Of a stretch of DNA of 64,000 nt, positions 26,274 through 34,678 are shown piece after piece. The notes beneath the pieces are model-generated. The model was given only the letters and a program-made list of their open reading frames with translations. It had not been told where the DNA came from and ran no database searches. How positions within the stretch are numbered: position 1 is the stretch's first letter; the number at the start of each line of letters is the position of its first letter. The position numbers and the translations under genes were made by a program. Origin of the DNA: an uncultured Bacteroidota bacterium (GTDB lineage: Bacteria > Bacteroidota > Bacteroidia > Bacteroidales > P3). The stretch lies in NCBI GenBank assembly GCA_902778925.1, contig CACYZN010000004.1, positions 1 to 64,000 of the forward strand, given 5' to 3'.

Positions 26274-27716
26274 TTAACTGTTAAGTTGGTTTTGCAACTC
26301 TTCTACATCGTCGAAGTGGCTGCGCACTCCGTTCACTTCTTGGTATTTCTCATGTCCCTTTCCAGCCACCAGCACAATGTCGCCTTCCTTGGCCATCATG
26401 CAGGCTGTGCGTATGGCCTGACGGCGGTCGGTGATGCGTACAGTGTGGCTCAGCTGCTGCGCACTGAGGCCTGCCTCCATTTCGTCAAGTATGGCTTCGG
26501 GCTGCTCCGTGCGAGGATTGTCGCTCGTAAGAACCAGCTTGTCGCTACCCTCGCAGGCTATACGGGCCATCTCCGGGCGCTTGGTGCGGTCGCGGTCGCC
26601 ACCGCATCCTACCACGGTTATCACCAATTGGTTCTTACGGCGTATGCTGTCGATGGTGCTGAGCACATTCTGCAAGGCATCAGGTGTATGGGCATAGTCG
26701 ACTATACCGGTAATGCCACGGCCGCTCACATACTGGAAACGTCCCGGTGCAGCCTCGAGCATGCTGAGCTGCCGCAAGGCCACTGCGCGTTCCACCCCAC
26801 ACAGCACTGCAGCGCCATAGATGGCGGTGAGGTTGTAGGCGTTGAAGCGACCCACCAGCCGGCACCACACCTCGCTACCGTCGAGCTCGAGGTGCATACC
26901 CTCGAAAGTGTCCTCGAGCACACGGCAACGTATGTCGGCGTCGCGCTGCAGGGCATAGGTGTGCACGTCGGCTTTACAGTTCTGCACCATGACGCGACCA
27001 TTCTTGTCGTCGACATTGGTCAGGGCCCAAGCATCGCGGGGCAGCATATCGAAAAAGCCCTTTTTGGCGGCGATATAGTTGGCCATCGTCTTGTGGAAGT
27101 CGAGGTGGTCGTGGGTGATATTGCTGAATATGGCTCCGGCGAAGACAAGACCCGCAATGCGATGCTGCACCACAGAATGGCTGCTCACCTCCATGAAAGC
27201 GTACTGGCAACCTGCGTCGACCATACGACGCAGCAGCTGGTTGAGCTCCAGCGCGTCGGGGGTTGTATGGCTTGTGGCAAGCTCTTCTTCGTCTATCTTG
27301 TTCACTATGGTCGAAATCAGACCAACGTGGTAGCCCATGTTGCGGAACATGCGGTGCAACAAGGTCACGGTTGTGGTCTTGCCATTGGTGCCGGTGATGC
27401 CCACCAGCTTGAGCTGCTGCGACGGATGGCCGTAGAAGTTGGCAGCCATGGCGCCAAGTGCCTCGCTGCTGTCGGGCACTACGACATAGGCCACACCGGC
27501 CTTGCACTCTGCGGGCAACTCTTCGCACACCACGGCCACGGCTCCTTTCTCGACAGCACCGCCTATGTAGGCATGCCCGTCGACCTTGGTACCGCGCTGG
27601 GCCACAAACAGGGTGCCGGCACCTACGCAACGCGAGTCGAACTGTATGTTGTCGACCTCGACATCGCTGCCTTGCACCTTGGCGTCTATTCCTTTTAATA
27701 TATCTTTCAGTTTCAT
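26274..27716 (-). CDS. murE: UDP-MurNAc-tripeptide synthetase MurE
   Basis: 480 residues. MurE adds the third amino acid to UDP-MurNAc-L-Ala-D-Glu. Present are the N-terminal DSRCVGAGTLFVAQRG motif, the ATP loop GITGTNGKTTTVTLL (about 107-121), ISNITHDHLDFH-like FSNITHDHLDFHKT, and the C-terminal DNPRTE motif. DNPR is the signature of meso-diaminopimelate specificity. It begins 1 nt after the ftsI stop. Because MurE needs the MurD product, the degenerate murD next door is notable. Confidence 0.96.
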   Translation of the reverse strand: MKLKDILKGIDAKVQGSDVEVDNIQFDSRCVGAGTLFVAQRGTKVDGHAYIGGAVEKGAVAVVCEELPAECKAGVAYVVVPDSSEALGAMAANFYGHPSQQLKLVGITGTNGKTTTVTLLHRMFRNMGYHVGLISTIVNKIDEEELATSHTTPDALELNQLLRRMVDAGCQYAFMEVSSHSVVQHRIAGLVFAGAIFSNITHDHLDFHKTMANYIAAKKGFFDMLPRDAWALTNVDDKNGRVMVQNCKADVHTYALQRDADIRCRVLEDTFEGMHLELDGSEVWCRLVGRFNAYNLTAIYGAAVLCGVERAVALRQLSMLEAAPGRFQYVSGRGITGIVDYAHTPDALQNVLSTIDSIRRKNQLVITVVGCGGDRDRTKRPEMARIACEGSDKLVLTSDNPRTEQPEAILDEMEAGLSAQQLSHTVRITDRRQAIRTACMMAKEGDIVLVAGKGHEKYQEVNGVRSHFDDVEELQNQLNS

Positions 27717-27717
27717 C

Positions 27718-29973
27718 TTATCTCAATGTAAGGTTCACTATGGTACCCTTGCGGCTTTGCGTGCCGGCCTGCGGACTTTGCGAGCGCACCTTGCCGTAGC
27801 CGCTTATGGTGACGCGGTAGCCCATGGAATGCAACATCTCGATGGCGTCCTTGGCGGTCATGCCGTTCACATTGGGCACATGGCCGTCGGCGGGACGGTA
27901 GACATCGTATATTGCAGGGGTGGAATCGGTAGCCGGGCGGCAGTAGACCCAACCCTTGGCCGAGTCGGTGGCGAGGTAGGGAAGCTTCAGCCTACGGTAG
28001 AGGTCCTCGATCTCGTCGCTCTTTCCACGCAGCAAGGTGGGTCGCGACATAGCGGCGGCACTGTCGGCCTCGAGGGTCGGCCAGGCCGAGCGCACGGCGC
28101 CGTCGCTGAGACGCTTGTCCATTGCCACCACACAGTCACTTATATTCTTGAACACCAACGCTGCCTGACGGCCATAGGCCGGTATATCCTGCACCACCAC
28201 GAGGCAGGTGTAGCGCGGCTCTTCCGAGGGGAAGAAGCCTGCAAACGAGGCGTTGTAGCGCTTCAGGTTGGAGTAGCTGTGCACTGCCGTGCCGGTCTTG
28301 CCGGCGATACCATAAGTAGTATTCTTTATATTATTACCAGTACCGTTCTCTACCACCCCTTCGAGCATCTCGCGCATGAGGGTGGCCGTGCGGCGGCTGC
28401 AGATGTGCTCGTTGACCACCACCGGCTTGATGGCATGCTCGCGCCCGTCGCGGTCGACGATGGCGCGGCAGAAAAGGGGCTTCACCATCCGGCCGCCGGC
28501 GCCAAGGGCGTTGTAGAAGGTGACGAGGCGCAGGGCCGACACGGTGGTGGAGTAGCCATAGCAGAAGTTGAGGAAGTCGCGGTTGGAAGCGTGCAGGTTG
28601 TTGATGCGTGTCTTATACTCCGGAGCCTTCACGTCGGGACTGAGCTTGGCATAGGGGAAAAGCTGCTCCACAAGGTGGCGCAGGGTGTCGCGGCGGTTGT
28701 TGTAGAAACGCCATCCCAGGTCGCTCATACCCACATTCGACGACTGTTCGATGACGCCCTTGAGGCTGAGCGAATCCCAGTTGCCGTGGTCGTCCTTGAT
28801 TTCGCCGTTCTTGCCGCCGAAGTTCTTGTAGCGTACCGGCAGGCGCATCGAGGTGTCAATCTGCACATCGGGGTCCTCGAGCATGGCCGAGAGGATGACG
28901 GTCTTGAAGGTGGAACCCGGCTCGTAGACGTCGCTCACCGCCACATTGCGGTCGCGCACCTCGAGGTAGTCGTGGGCGGCGGTATCGACCGCCAGGTTGG
29001 CGCAGGCGAGCACATAGCCGGTCTGCATCTCCATCAGTATGGCGCAGCCGGCGGTGCCACCATAGCGGCGCAGGGCATCGCGCAGCGAGGTCTCGGCTAT
29101 GTCTTGGTAGCGGGTATCGATGGTGGCCACTATGCTTTGGCCGTCGACGCGAGGCTGCAGCACGATGGTGTCTATGCGGTCCTGGTCGGTGCGCTGTGCC
29201 ACCTCGCGGCTCTGGCGCGGCTCGTCGGGCAGCCATATACCCTTGGTGAGGCGGCGGCAGTTGAAGAGGCCGTCCTGGCCACGCAGTATGCTGTCGTAGT
29301 AGCCCTCAAGGCCGGTGTACGAGTTGGCGTCTAAACGGTTGCGGAAGCCGATGGTATTCTCGGCCAGATTGCCATAGATGTGGGCACGCACCTGGTGCAC
29401 CACGCTCTGGCCGTCGACCTGACGCACCACCCCGCGGCTCCAGCCCGGCATGCGGCATATCTGGAGCCACACCGAGTAGGGCACCCCGCGCTGCACGAGG
29501 AAGCAGCGGCGCGGGTTCTCCTTGGTGCGCTCGACGGCGATACGCTCGCGGTAGTACGAAACGGTGTGCTGCGGTATGGCGTCGGCCAGCAAGCCGCACA
29601 CCGAGTCGAGGTAGTTGCTGAAGTTGCTGTCCACTATCGGGCCGGTCTCGATGGGGCGGCCGTGGCGGTCGTATTTGGCGTGGCCGTGCTCGTCGAGCTC
29701 GGCTTTGTTGTAGAGGTCGAGGTACAGGTCGCACTCGGTGACAGTGGTGGCCAGTATCTTGCCGTCGCTCGAGTAGATGATGCCACGGCGGGCGGGATCG
29801 GTGCGCAGGCCGGCCTCGCGGCGTTCGCCACGGGCGCGCCATTCGTCGCCATGCACCCACTGTATGTTGATGATATTGGCCAGCACCGCCACGCCGACAC
29901 CCAGGGTGAGTATCAGGTAGAGGGCGGTCATCCCTCGCGTCATGCGTACGTTGTCTTTCTTCTTGTCGCTCAT
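27718..29973 (-). CDS. ftsI: Division transpeptidase FtsI (PBP3) with C-terminal PASTA domain
   Basis: 751 residues from ATG at 29973 (MSDKKKDNVRMTRG); a longer reading would overlap ftsL. It has a short cytoplasmic tail and one transmembrane helix (ALYLILTLGVGVAVLANIINI). The PBP dimerisation domain follows (RRGIIYSSDGKILATT). The transpeptidase domain shows STFK near residue 350, SSN near 412 and KTGT near 558. A PASTA domain closes the protein (about 690-751, VPNVNGMTAKDAIEMLHSMGY). FtsI cross-links septal peptidoglycan and partners with FtsW. It starts 19 nt after the ftsL stop. Confidence 0.96.
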   Translation of the reverse strand: MSDKKKDNVRMTRGMTALYLILTLGVGVAVLANIINIQWVHGDEWRARGERREAGLRTDPARRGIIYSSDGKILATTVTECDLYLDLYNKAELDEHGHAKYDRHGRPIETGPIVDSNFSNYLDSVCGLLADAIPQHTVSYYRERIAVERTKENPRRCFLVQRGVPYSVWLQICRMPGWSRGVVRQVDGQSVVHQVRAHIYGNLAENTIGFRNRLDANSYTGLEGYYDSILRGQDGLFNCRRLTKGIWLPDEPRQSREVAQRTDQDRIDTIVLQPRVDGQSIVATIDTRYQDIAETSLRDALRRYGGTAGCAILMEMQTGYVLACANLAVDTAAHDYLEVRDRNVAVSDVYEPGSTFKTVILSAMLEDPDVQIDTSMRLPVRYKNFGGKNGEIKDDHGNWDSLSLKGVIEQSSNVGMSDLGWRFYNNRRDTLRHLVEQLFPYAKLSPDVKAPEYKTRINNLHASNRDFLNFCYGYSTTVSALRLVTFYNALGAGGRMVKPLFCRAIVDRDGREHAIKPVVVNEHICSRRTATLMREMLEGVVENGTGNNIKNTTYGIAGKTGTAVHSYSNLKRYNASFAGFFPSEEPRYTCLVVVQDIPAYGRQAALVFKNISDCVVAMDKRLSDGAVRSAWPTLEADSAAAMSRPTLLRGKSDEIEDLYRRLKLPYLATDSAKGWVYCRPATDSTPAIYDVYRPADGHVPNVNGMTAKDAIEMLHSMGYRVTISGYGKVRSQSPQAGTQSRKGTIVNLTLR

Positions 29974-29992
29974 CTCTCTGTTGCTAATCTCT

Positions 29993-30430
29993 TCACAGTT
30001 CGTAGGGCGGGCCTGCGGTGATGCCCACACCGCGGTCGCGCAGGTCGTCAGCTATCTGCGATATCTTGACACTTTGTTGGTATTGCTTCTGCATCTGTAT
30101 GCGTTGCTCGCGCAGGTAGTTTATGCGTTCTTCAGTGGCCTGTTTCTCGCGGCTGAAGCTCTCGATGCGGTAGCGGTTGCCGACGATGAGTAGCAGGTAT
30201 ACCAAGCAGAGCAGCAGCAGCGGTATCTGGCGCAGGACCATGCGGTCGCCGAGCAGGTCGCCGCCCAGCACGCTGGCCACGCCGCGCAGCGCCTTGCCGC
30301 CGCGTTCGCGTCGGGCGGGCTCGGACTGGGTCTCGGGCTGTGCCTCGGCCGACTCGGGAGCCGGTGCCTCGACGGGCTTCGGCGCCACCAGGTCTTCCTC
30401 GACGGTCTTCTCTCTGAACTTGTTTCCCAT
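29993..30430 (-). CDS. ftsL: FtsL-like divisome protein
   Basis: 145 residues from ATG at 30430. A Pro/Ala/Glu-rich N-terminal half (VAPKPVEAPAPESAEAQPE) is followed by one transmembrane helix (LRQIPLLLLCLVYLLLIVGNRY) and a short periplasmic coiled-coil segment (EKQATEERINYLREQRIQMQKQYQ). This topology and the slot between rsmH and ftsI identify it as the Bacteroidetes FtsL-like protein, part of the FtsQLB scaffold. Sequence identity in this family is low, so the call rests on layout. Confidence 0.85.
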   Translation of the reverse strand: MGNKFREKTVEEDLVAPKPVEAPAPESAEAQPETQSEPARRERGGKALRGVASVLGGDLLGDRMVLRQIPLLLLCLVYLLLIVGNRYRIESFSREKQATEERINYLREQRIQMQKQYQQSVKISQIADDLRDRGVGITAGPPYEL

Positions 30431-30450
30431 TGCGTTTCCGGTTTGTCGTG

Positions 30451-31398
30451 TTAGTTCTTCTGTTCCACCCGTTCGGCCACCCTGAGGCGGGCGCTGCGGG
30501 CGCGGTTGTTGCTCTGCACTTCGGCGGCCGAGGGCGCGAGGCTGCGCAACTGGCGCAGCGGCACCAACGGATTGCCGTAGAAGTCTTTCTCGATGGTGCC
30601 CTCGAAGTTGCCGCTGCGCATGTAGTTCTTCACCAGGCGGTCCTCGAGCGAATGGTAGCTTATGACGACCAGGCGGCCGCCCACCGGCAGCAGCTCGGTG
30701 GCCTGCTGCAGCAGGGCCTTGAGGGCTTCGAGCTCGCCGTTGACCTCGATGCGGAGGGCCTGGAAGAGCATGGCCAGGTATTTGTTCTCCATGCCGCGCG
30801 GCAGGTGACGCGACACGGCGGCACGCAGGTCGGCCGTGGTGACGATGTCGGCCTCGGAGCGGGCATGCACTATGGCGCGGGCCATCTGACGGGCGTTGGG
30901 CAACTCGCCGTATAGGCGCAGCAGGCGGCCCAGCGACTCCTCGTCGAGGCTGTTTACCAGGTCGCGCGCCGTCGTGGGCTGGCGCATGTCCATGCGCATG
31001 TCGAGCTCGCCGTCGAAACGGGTCGAGAAGCCGCGGTCGGCGGTATCGAACTGGTGGCTGCTCACCCCCAGGTCGGCCAGCACACCGTCGACGCTGCGCA
31101 CACCGTTCAGGCGCAGGAAGTTCTTCAGGTGGCGGAAGTTCTCGCCGATGAACATGAACCGCGCCTCGCTCTCCACCTTCCACTCCCCACTCTCCACTCT
31201 CCTGGCGGCATCGGCGTCCTGGTCGAAGGCCACAAGGCAGCCTTCGGGACCAAGCTGCCCAAGGATGGCACGCGAATGGCCACCACCGCCGAAGGTGGCG
31301 TCGACGTAGGTACCGTCGCGCCGCAGGCCGAGGCCTTCGAGGGCTTCGGCCAACATCACCGGCTGGTGATAGGTGTTGTCTGTTTGCTGGTTGCTCAT
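30451..31398 (-). CDS. rsmH: 16S rRNA (cytosine-1402-N4)-methyltransferase RsmH
   Basis: 315 residues from ATG at 31398, which overlaps the mraZ stop (ATGA). Motifs are HQPVMLAEAL, the SAM loop YVDATFGGGGHSRAIL (31-46), FDQDADA, DGVLADLGVSSHQFD, GFSTRFDGELDMRMD, and the C-terminal VISYHSLEDRLVKNYM. Residues about 67-77 (RVESGEWKVES) are encoded by a heptamer repeat array and interrupt the loop between FDQDADA and RFMFIGENF. The rest is full length, so the enzyme is probably active. Confidence 0.95.
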   Translation of the reverse strand: MSNQQTDNTYHQPVMLAEALEGLGLRRDGTYVDATFGGGGHSRAILGQLGPEGCLVAFDQDADAARRVESGEWKVESEARFMFIGENFRHLKNFLRLNGVRSVDGVLADLGVSSHQFDTADRGFSTRFDGELDMRMDMRQPTTARDLVNSLDEESLGRLLRLYGELPNARQMARAIVHARSEADIVTTADLRAAVSRHLPRGMENKYLAMLFQALRIEVNGELEALKALLQQATELLPVGGRLVVISYHSLEDRLVKNYMRSGNFEGTIEKDFYGNPLVPLRQLRSLAPSAAEVQSNNRARSARLRVAERVEQKN

Positions 31399-31850
31399 TG
31401 GTCTGCTGCCGACTGACCCAACAGCGCCTCTGCCCGCAGGGCATAGTCGCCGGTGTTGCTGTTCATCTTGTCGTAGGCTTTGCGGGCCCAGAGCTCGATG
31501 AACTTGCCAGTCGACTGCAGCACAACCTCCTTCGCACCCTCGACCACCGATTTCTGCTCGGCCGGAATCAGAAGGCGGTCGCTCGAGTCGAGCTCGATGA
31601 TGTTGCCTTCGGTCAGCTTGCGCAGCAGTTCGCGGTCCTCGCGGCGGTAGGGGTTGAGTTTCTCTTGTAGTTTCTCCACTTCCTCCCTGAAACTGGCATA
31701 GGTCCAAAGCTCTAAACACTCGGCGTATACACTCTGGCGAATCACGAAACGGCCATCCTCGGTCTCCAGCTGCCGCTTGAGGGCAATCGGAAACTTGAAG
31801 CGACCGTTCGCATCTACCTTACAGTATTCTTTTCCAAGTATTAAGGCCAT
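31395..31850 (-). CDS. mraZ: MraZ, dcw cluster regulator
   Basis: 151 residues, first gene of the cluster. MraZ is a DNA-binding AbrB-like protein with two SpoVT/AbrB repeats. Here repeat 1 includes GKEYCKVDANGRFKFPIALKR and repeat 2 includes GNIIELDSSDRLLIPAEQKSV. In other bacteria MraZ binds repeats upstream of its own gene and represses the cluster. No tandem operator was clearly recognised here. Confidence 0.95.
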   Translation of the reverse strand: MALILGKEYCKVDANGRFKFPIALKRQLETEDGRFVIRQSVYAECLELWTYASFREEVEKLQEKLNPYRREDRELLRKLTEGNIIELDSSDRLLIPAEQKSVVEGAKEVVLQSTGKFIELWARKAYDKMNSNTGDYALRAEALLGQSAADQ

Positions 31851-31873
31851 TTTTACCTACTTTTTTCAGTTTG

Positions 31874-31908
31874 TAAAAGTACGAAGAAAATCCCAATTAC
31901 TGCCAAAA
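31874..31908 (-). promoter_or_regulatory. Probable promoter of the dcw cluster
   Basis: The minus strand carries TACTTTTA at 31881-31874, one mismatch from TAnnTTTG, with TTGG near 31906 about 22 nt further upstream as a possible -33. It lies 24 nt upstream of the mraZ ATG. Confidence 0.5.
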
Positions 31909-32046
31909 AAATACAAAATTTGTTTTTTTTAACCAATTTTTGCTGTTCATAACCAATAACGCACAAAATCGCATTTTGTTCCACCCGGCAATGCAGAAAG
32001 TTCACAAAAAGCTAATCCACAGTGGGTTTAGGGACGAAAAATTTTT

Positions 32047-32076
32047 CCTGCGGCCGCCCCGCGGGGCGGCCGCAGG
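32047..32076. repeat. Perfect 30-bp GC palindrome
   Basis: The sequence CCTGCGGCCGCCCCG is followed directly by its exact reverse complement, with an A/T-rich run on the left and GTTGAAAAAAA on the right. It could form a very stable hairpin. No converging gene ends here, so a simple terminator role does not fit. Confidence 0.8.
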
Positions 32077-32257
32077 ACTGTTGAAAAAAAGTCGGCGCCG
32101 CTGCCGTCGCCCCCACCCCGCCCTGCCGCCCCACCACCCCCTGCTGCCACCCCCACTCGGCCCGAGACTACACAACACACTACAGCCCAACACCTTACAC
32201 CACCAAACCCTCATAACAGCCTCAAAACCAGCTCCCCAAGCCATCCCCTCCGCTTCC

Positions 32258-32370
32258 CCTCCGGTAGTTCTTATGTAGTTCTTATATCGTTCTTATGTAT
32301 TTCTTATGTTTTAAACATAAATACAACATAAGAAATACATAAGAAGTACATAAGAACGACCGGACCGGAA
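32258..32370. repeat. Palindromic 11-mer element, copy B
   Basis: CCTCCGGT, then four 11-bp units of type NNTTCTTATGT (32266-32309), a TTTAA centre, and four complementary units ending ACATAAGAACG (32358), then ACCGGACCGG. The ~25 nt upstream (AAAACCAGCTCCCC...) are shared with copy D. It lies about 90 nt upstream of the S46 peptidase -7 element. Confidence 0.9.
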
Positions 32371-32460
32371 GGCTACCGGAGCACCGGGGGGAAAGCCTGC
32401 GAGGCCAGCATGGTTTTGGGCAAAAGGTCATTTTTTGTGCTGCGGGTTGAAAAAAATTCG

Positions 32461-32468
32461 TATCTTTG
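32461..32468 (+). promoter_or_regulatory. Bacteroidetes -7 element (TATCTTTG)
   Basis: TATCTTTGC lies 47 nt before the ATG at 32516. A TTG at 32435-32437 is 23 nt upstream and may be the -33. It should drive the S46 peptidase-rpoN-ribH-fmt group. Confidence 0.65.
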
Positions 32469-32515
32469 CACGGCGTAATTAAGAAACAATAATCAACAAT
32501 AAAACAGATAAAACA

Positions 32516-34678
32516 ATGAAAGTTCGTACATTAGTAATGACCCTCGCGCTTGCGGTGCTGCTTCCCACTGCCGCTCGCGCCGACGAGGGAATGTGGCTCT
32601 TGTCGCTCATAGGCAAGAACTATTCCGACATGCAGAAAGCCGGCTTCAAACTGTCGCCGGAAGACATCTACAGCGTGAACCAAAGCTGCCTGAAGGACGC
32701 CATCGTGGGCCTGGGCAATGAAGGCACGCCGTTCTGGCACTTCTGCACCGGCGAGATCATCAGCAGCAAGGGTCTGATGAGCACCAACCACCACTGCGGC
32801 TACGGCAAGCTGCAGGAGCATTCGACCGTGGAGCACGACTACCTGCGCGACGGCTTCTGGGCCTACACCCTCGAGCAGGAGCTGCCCAACCCGGGCCTCA
32901 CCGCCTCGATACTGGTGCGTATGGAAGACGTAACCGACAGGGTGAAAGAGGCTCTGAGCGACGACATGAGCGAGACCGACCGCGAAGCCGCCATCAAGAA
33001 GGTGTGCACCGAAATCGAGGCCAGCGCCGTCGAAGGCACCCAGTACAGCGCCAAGGTGAAACCCATGTTCAACGGCAACCAGTTCTTCCTCTTCGTGCAC
33101 ATCATATACAAGGATGTCCGCCTGGTGGGCGCACCCCCCTCGTCGATGGGCAAGTTTGGCGGCGACACCGACAACTGGTCGTGGCCCCGTCACACCTGCG
33201 ACTTCTCGCTCTTCCGCATCTACACCGACAAGAACGGCAACCCTGCCCCCTACTCGAAGGACAACATACCCCTCACCCCGAAGCACCACCTGCCCGTGAG
33301 CGCCGGCGAGGTGAACGACGGCGACTTCGCCATGGTGATGGGTTTCCCCGGCACCACCGACCACTTCCTCACCAGCTACGGCCTCGAGGAGACCATGAAC
33401 ATCACCAACAAGCTGGTCTACGAAATCCGCACCGTGAAGATAAACATACTGCGCGAGGAGATGGCCACCAGCCAGGCCACCCGCATCAAATACGCCTCCA
33501 AGTATGCCAGCTGCTCCAACTACTGGAAGTACAGCAACGAGCAGAACAAGGCCCTGAAGGCCCTGAACACCATGGGCGTGAAGAAAGAGGTGGAGCGCGA
33601 ATATAGCGAATGGGCCCGCTTCCAGGCTCCGAAGTACACCCGCGCCCTCGAACTGATACGCGAAGGCTACGACGCCCGCCGCACCACCGAGGAAGCCAAC
33701 CTGTATGTGAGGGAAGGCCTCCTCTCGGGTTCCGAAGCACCCCTCTTTGCAGCCCGCTTGAGCCGCACCTTCAACCATCTGCTGGAGCAGGACAAGAATG
33801 CCGACCTCAGCCAATACAGAGGCTACATCGCCAATTTCTTCAAAGACTACGACCGCGAAGTCGACCAACGCCTCACCGCCGCCCTGTTCGGCTATGTCTA
33901 CTCGCACATGGACCCCGAATACTGCCCCGAATTCCTCAAAGCCGCCCAGAAGAAGTACAAGGGCAACTGGGAGAAATACGCTGCCGACCTCTACGAGAAG
34001 AGCATCTTCACCACGCCCGAGAAGCTGGCCAAGTACATGGAGAAGCCTTCCGTCAAGCCCCTCAAGAAAGATATCCTTGCCAAAGTCGGCAACGATGCGC
34101 TGGACCTCTACTTCAGCCTGCTTCAGGCTGTCCCCCAGCAAGCAGAAGAGGACTTGCAGCGCGGCATACGCGACTTCACCGACGGCATACTGCAAATCAA
34201 CGACAAGAACGGCAAGCTCATGTCGCCCGACGCCAACTCCACCATCCGCCTCACCTACGGCAACGTGATGAGCTACGATCCGCGCGACGGCGTCTCCTAC
34301 CACTACTACACCACCATGGCCGGCGTCATACAGAAGGAAGACCCCGAGAACTCGGAGTTCAACGTGCCCGAGCGCCTCAAGAAGCTCTACGGCGAGCGCA
34401 ACTTCGGCCCCTACGCCAACAAGAAAGGTGAGATGCCCACCTGCTTCATCACCAACAACGACATCACAGGCGGCAACAGCGGCTCGCCCGTCATCGACGC
34501 CCGTGGCCGCCTCATAGGCCTGGCCTTCGACGGCAACAGCGAAGCCATGAGCGGCGACATCGACTTCGAGGAGAACCTGCAGCGCTGCATCTGCCTCGAC
34601 AGCCGCTACATGCTCTGGGTCATCGACATCTACGCCGGTGCCAAGAACCTCATAGAAGAGATGGACATCGTAAGATGA
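32516..34678 (+). CDS. S46 family dipeptidyl-peptidase, DPP7 type
   Basis: 720 residues, usual for the family, with signal peptide MKVRTLVMTLALAVLLPTAARA. S46 enzymes release dipeptides from oligopeptides in the periplasm of protein-fermenting Bacteroidetes. The chymotrypsin-like triad appears as His93 in STNHHCGYG, Asp229 in PRHTCDFS, and Ser655 in GGNSGSPVID. The residue 18 after the Ser (673, in AFDGN) is Gly. In characterised members Gly there goes with DPP7 (hydrophobic P1) and Arg with DPP11 (Asp/Glu P1), so DPP7-like specificity is inferred. Its stop overlaps the next start in ATGA. Confidence 0.95.
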   Translation: MKVRTLVMTLALAVLLPTAARADEGMWLLSLIGKNYSDMQKAGFKLSPEDIYSVNQSCLKDAIVGLGNEGTPFWHFCTGEIISSKGLMSTNHHCGYGKLQEHSTVEHDYLRDGFWAYTLEQELPNPGLTASILVRMEDVTDRVKEALSDDMSETDREAAIKKVCTEIEASAVEGTQYSAKVKPMFNGNQFFLFVHIIYKDVRLVGAPPSSMGKFGGDTDNWSWPRHTCDFSLFRIYTDKNGNPAPYSKDNIPLTPKHHLPVSAGEVNDGDFAMVMGFPGTTDHFLTSYGLEETMNITNKLVYEIRTVKINILREEMATSQATRIKYASKYASCSNYWKYSNEQNKALKALNTMGVKKEVEREYSEWARFQAPKYTRALELIREGYDARRTTEEANLYVREGLLSGSEAPLFAARLSRTFNHLLEQDKNADLSQYRGYIANFFKDYDREVDQRLTAALFGYVYSHMDPEYCPEFLKAAQKKYKGNWEKYAADLYEKSIFTTPEKLAKYMEKPSVKPLKKDILAKVGNDALDLYFSLLQAVPQQAEEDLQRGIRDFTDGILQINDKNGKLMSPDANSTIRLTYGNVMSYDPRDGVSYHYYTTMAGVIQKEDPENSEFNVPERLKKLYGERNFGPYANKKGEMPTCFITNNDITGGNSGSPVIDARGRLIGLAFDGNSEAMSGDIDFEENLQRCICLDSRYMLWVIDIYAGAKNLIEEMDIVR

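Larger units (their letters stand above)
31851..32515. other. 665-bp divergent intergenic region between mraZ and the S46 peptidase gene
   Basis: No gene is supported. It contains the mraZ promoter (about 31874-31908), a perfect 30-bp GC palindrome (32047-32076), a C-rich stretch (about 32090-32160), palindromic element copy B (32258-32370) and the plus-strand promoter at 32461. A plus-strand frame at 31940-32278 is low-complexity (Pro/Arg-rich) and is not believed. Confidence 0.7.

Noticed and set aside
29993-31444. Longer 483-codon version of ftsL
   Set aside because: The upstream part is an out-of-frame reading of rsmH; ATG at 30430 gives a normal FtsL-like protein.
31940-32278. Plus-strand 112-codon frame upstream of the S46 peptidase gene
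   Set aside because: Low-complexity Pro/Arg-rich translation of C-rich intergenic DNA and palindrome flank; no start-site context or homology.
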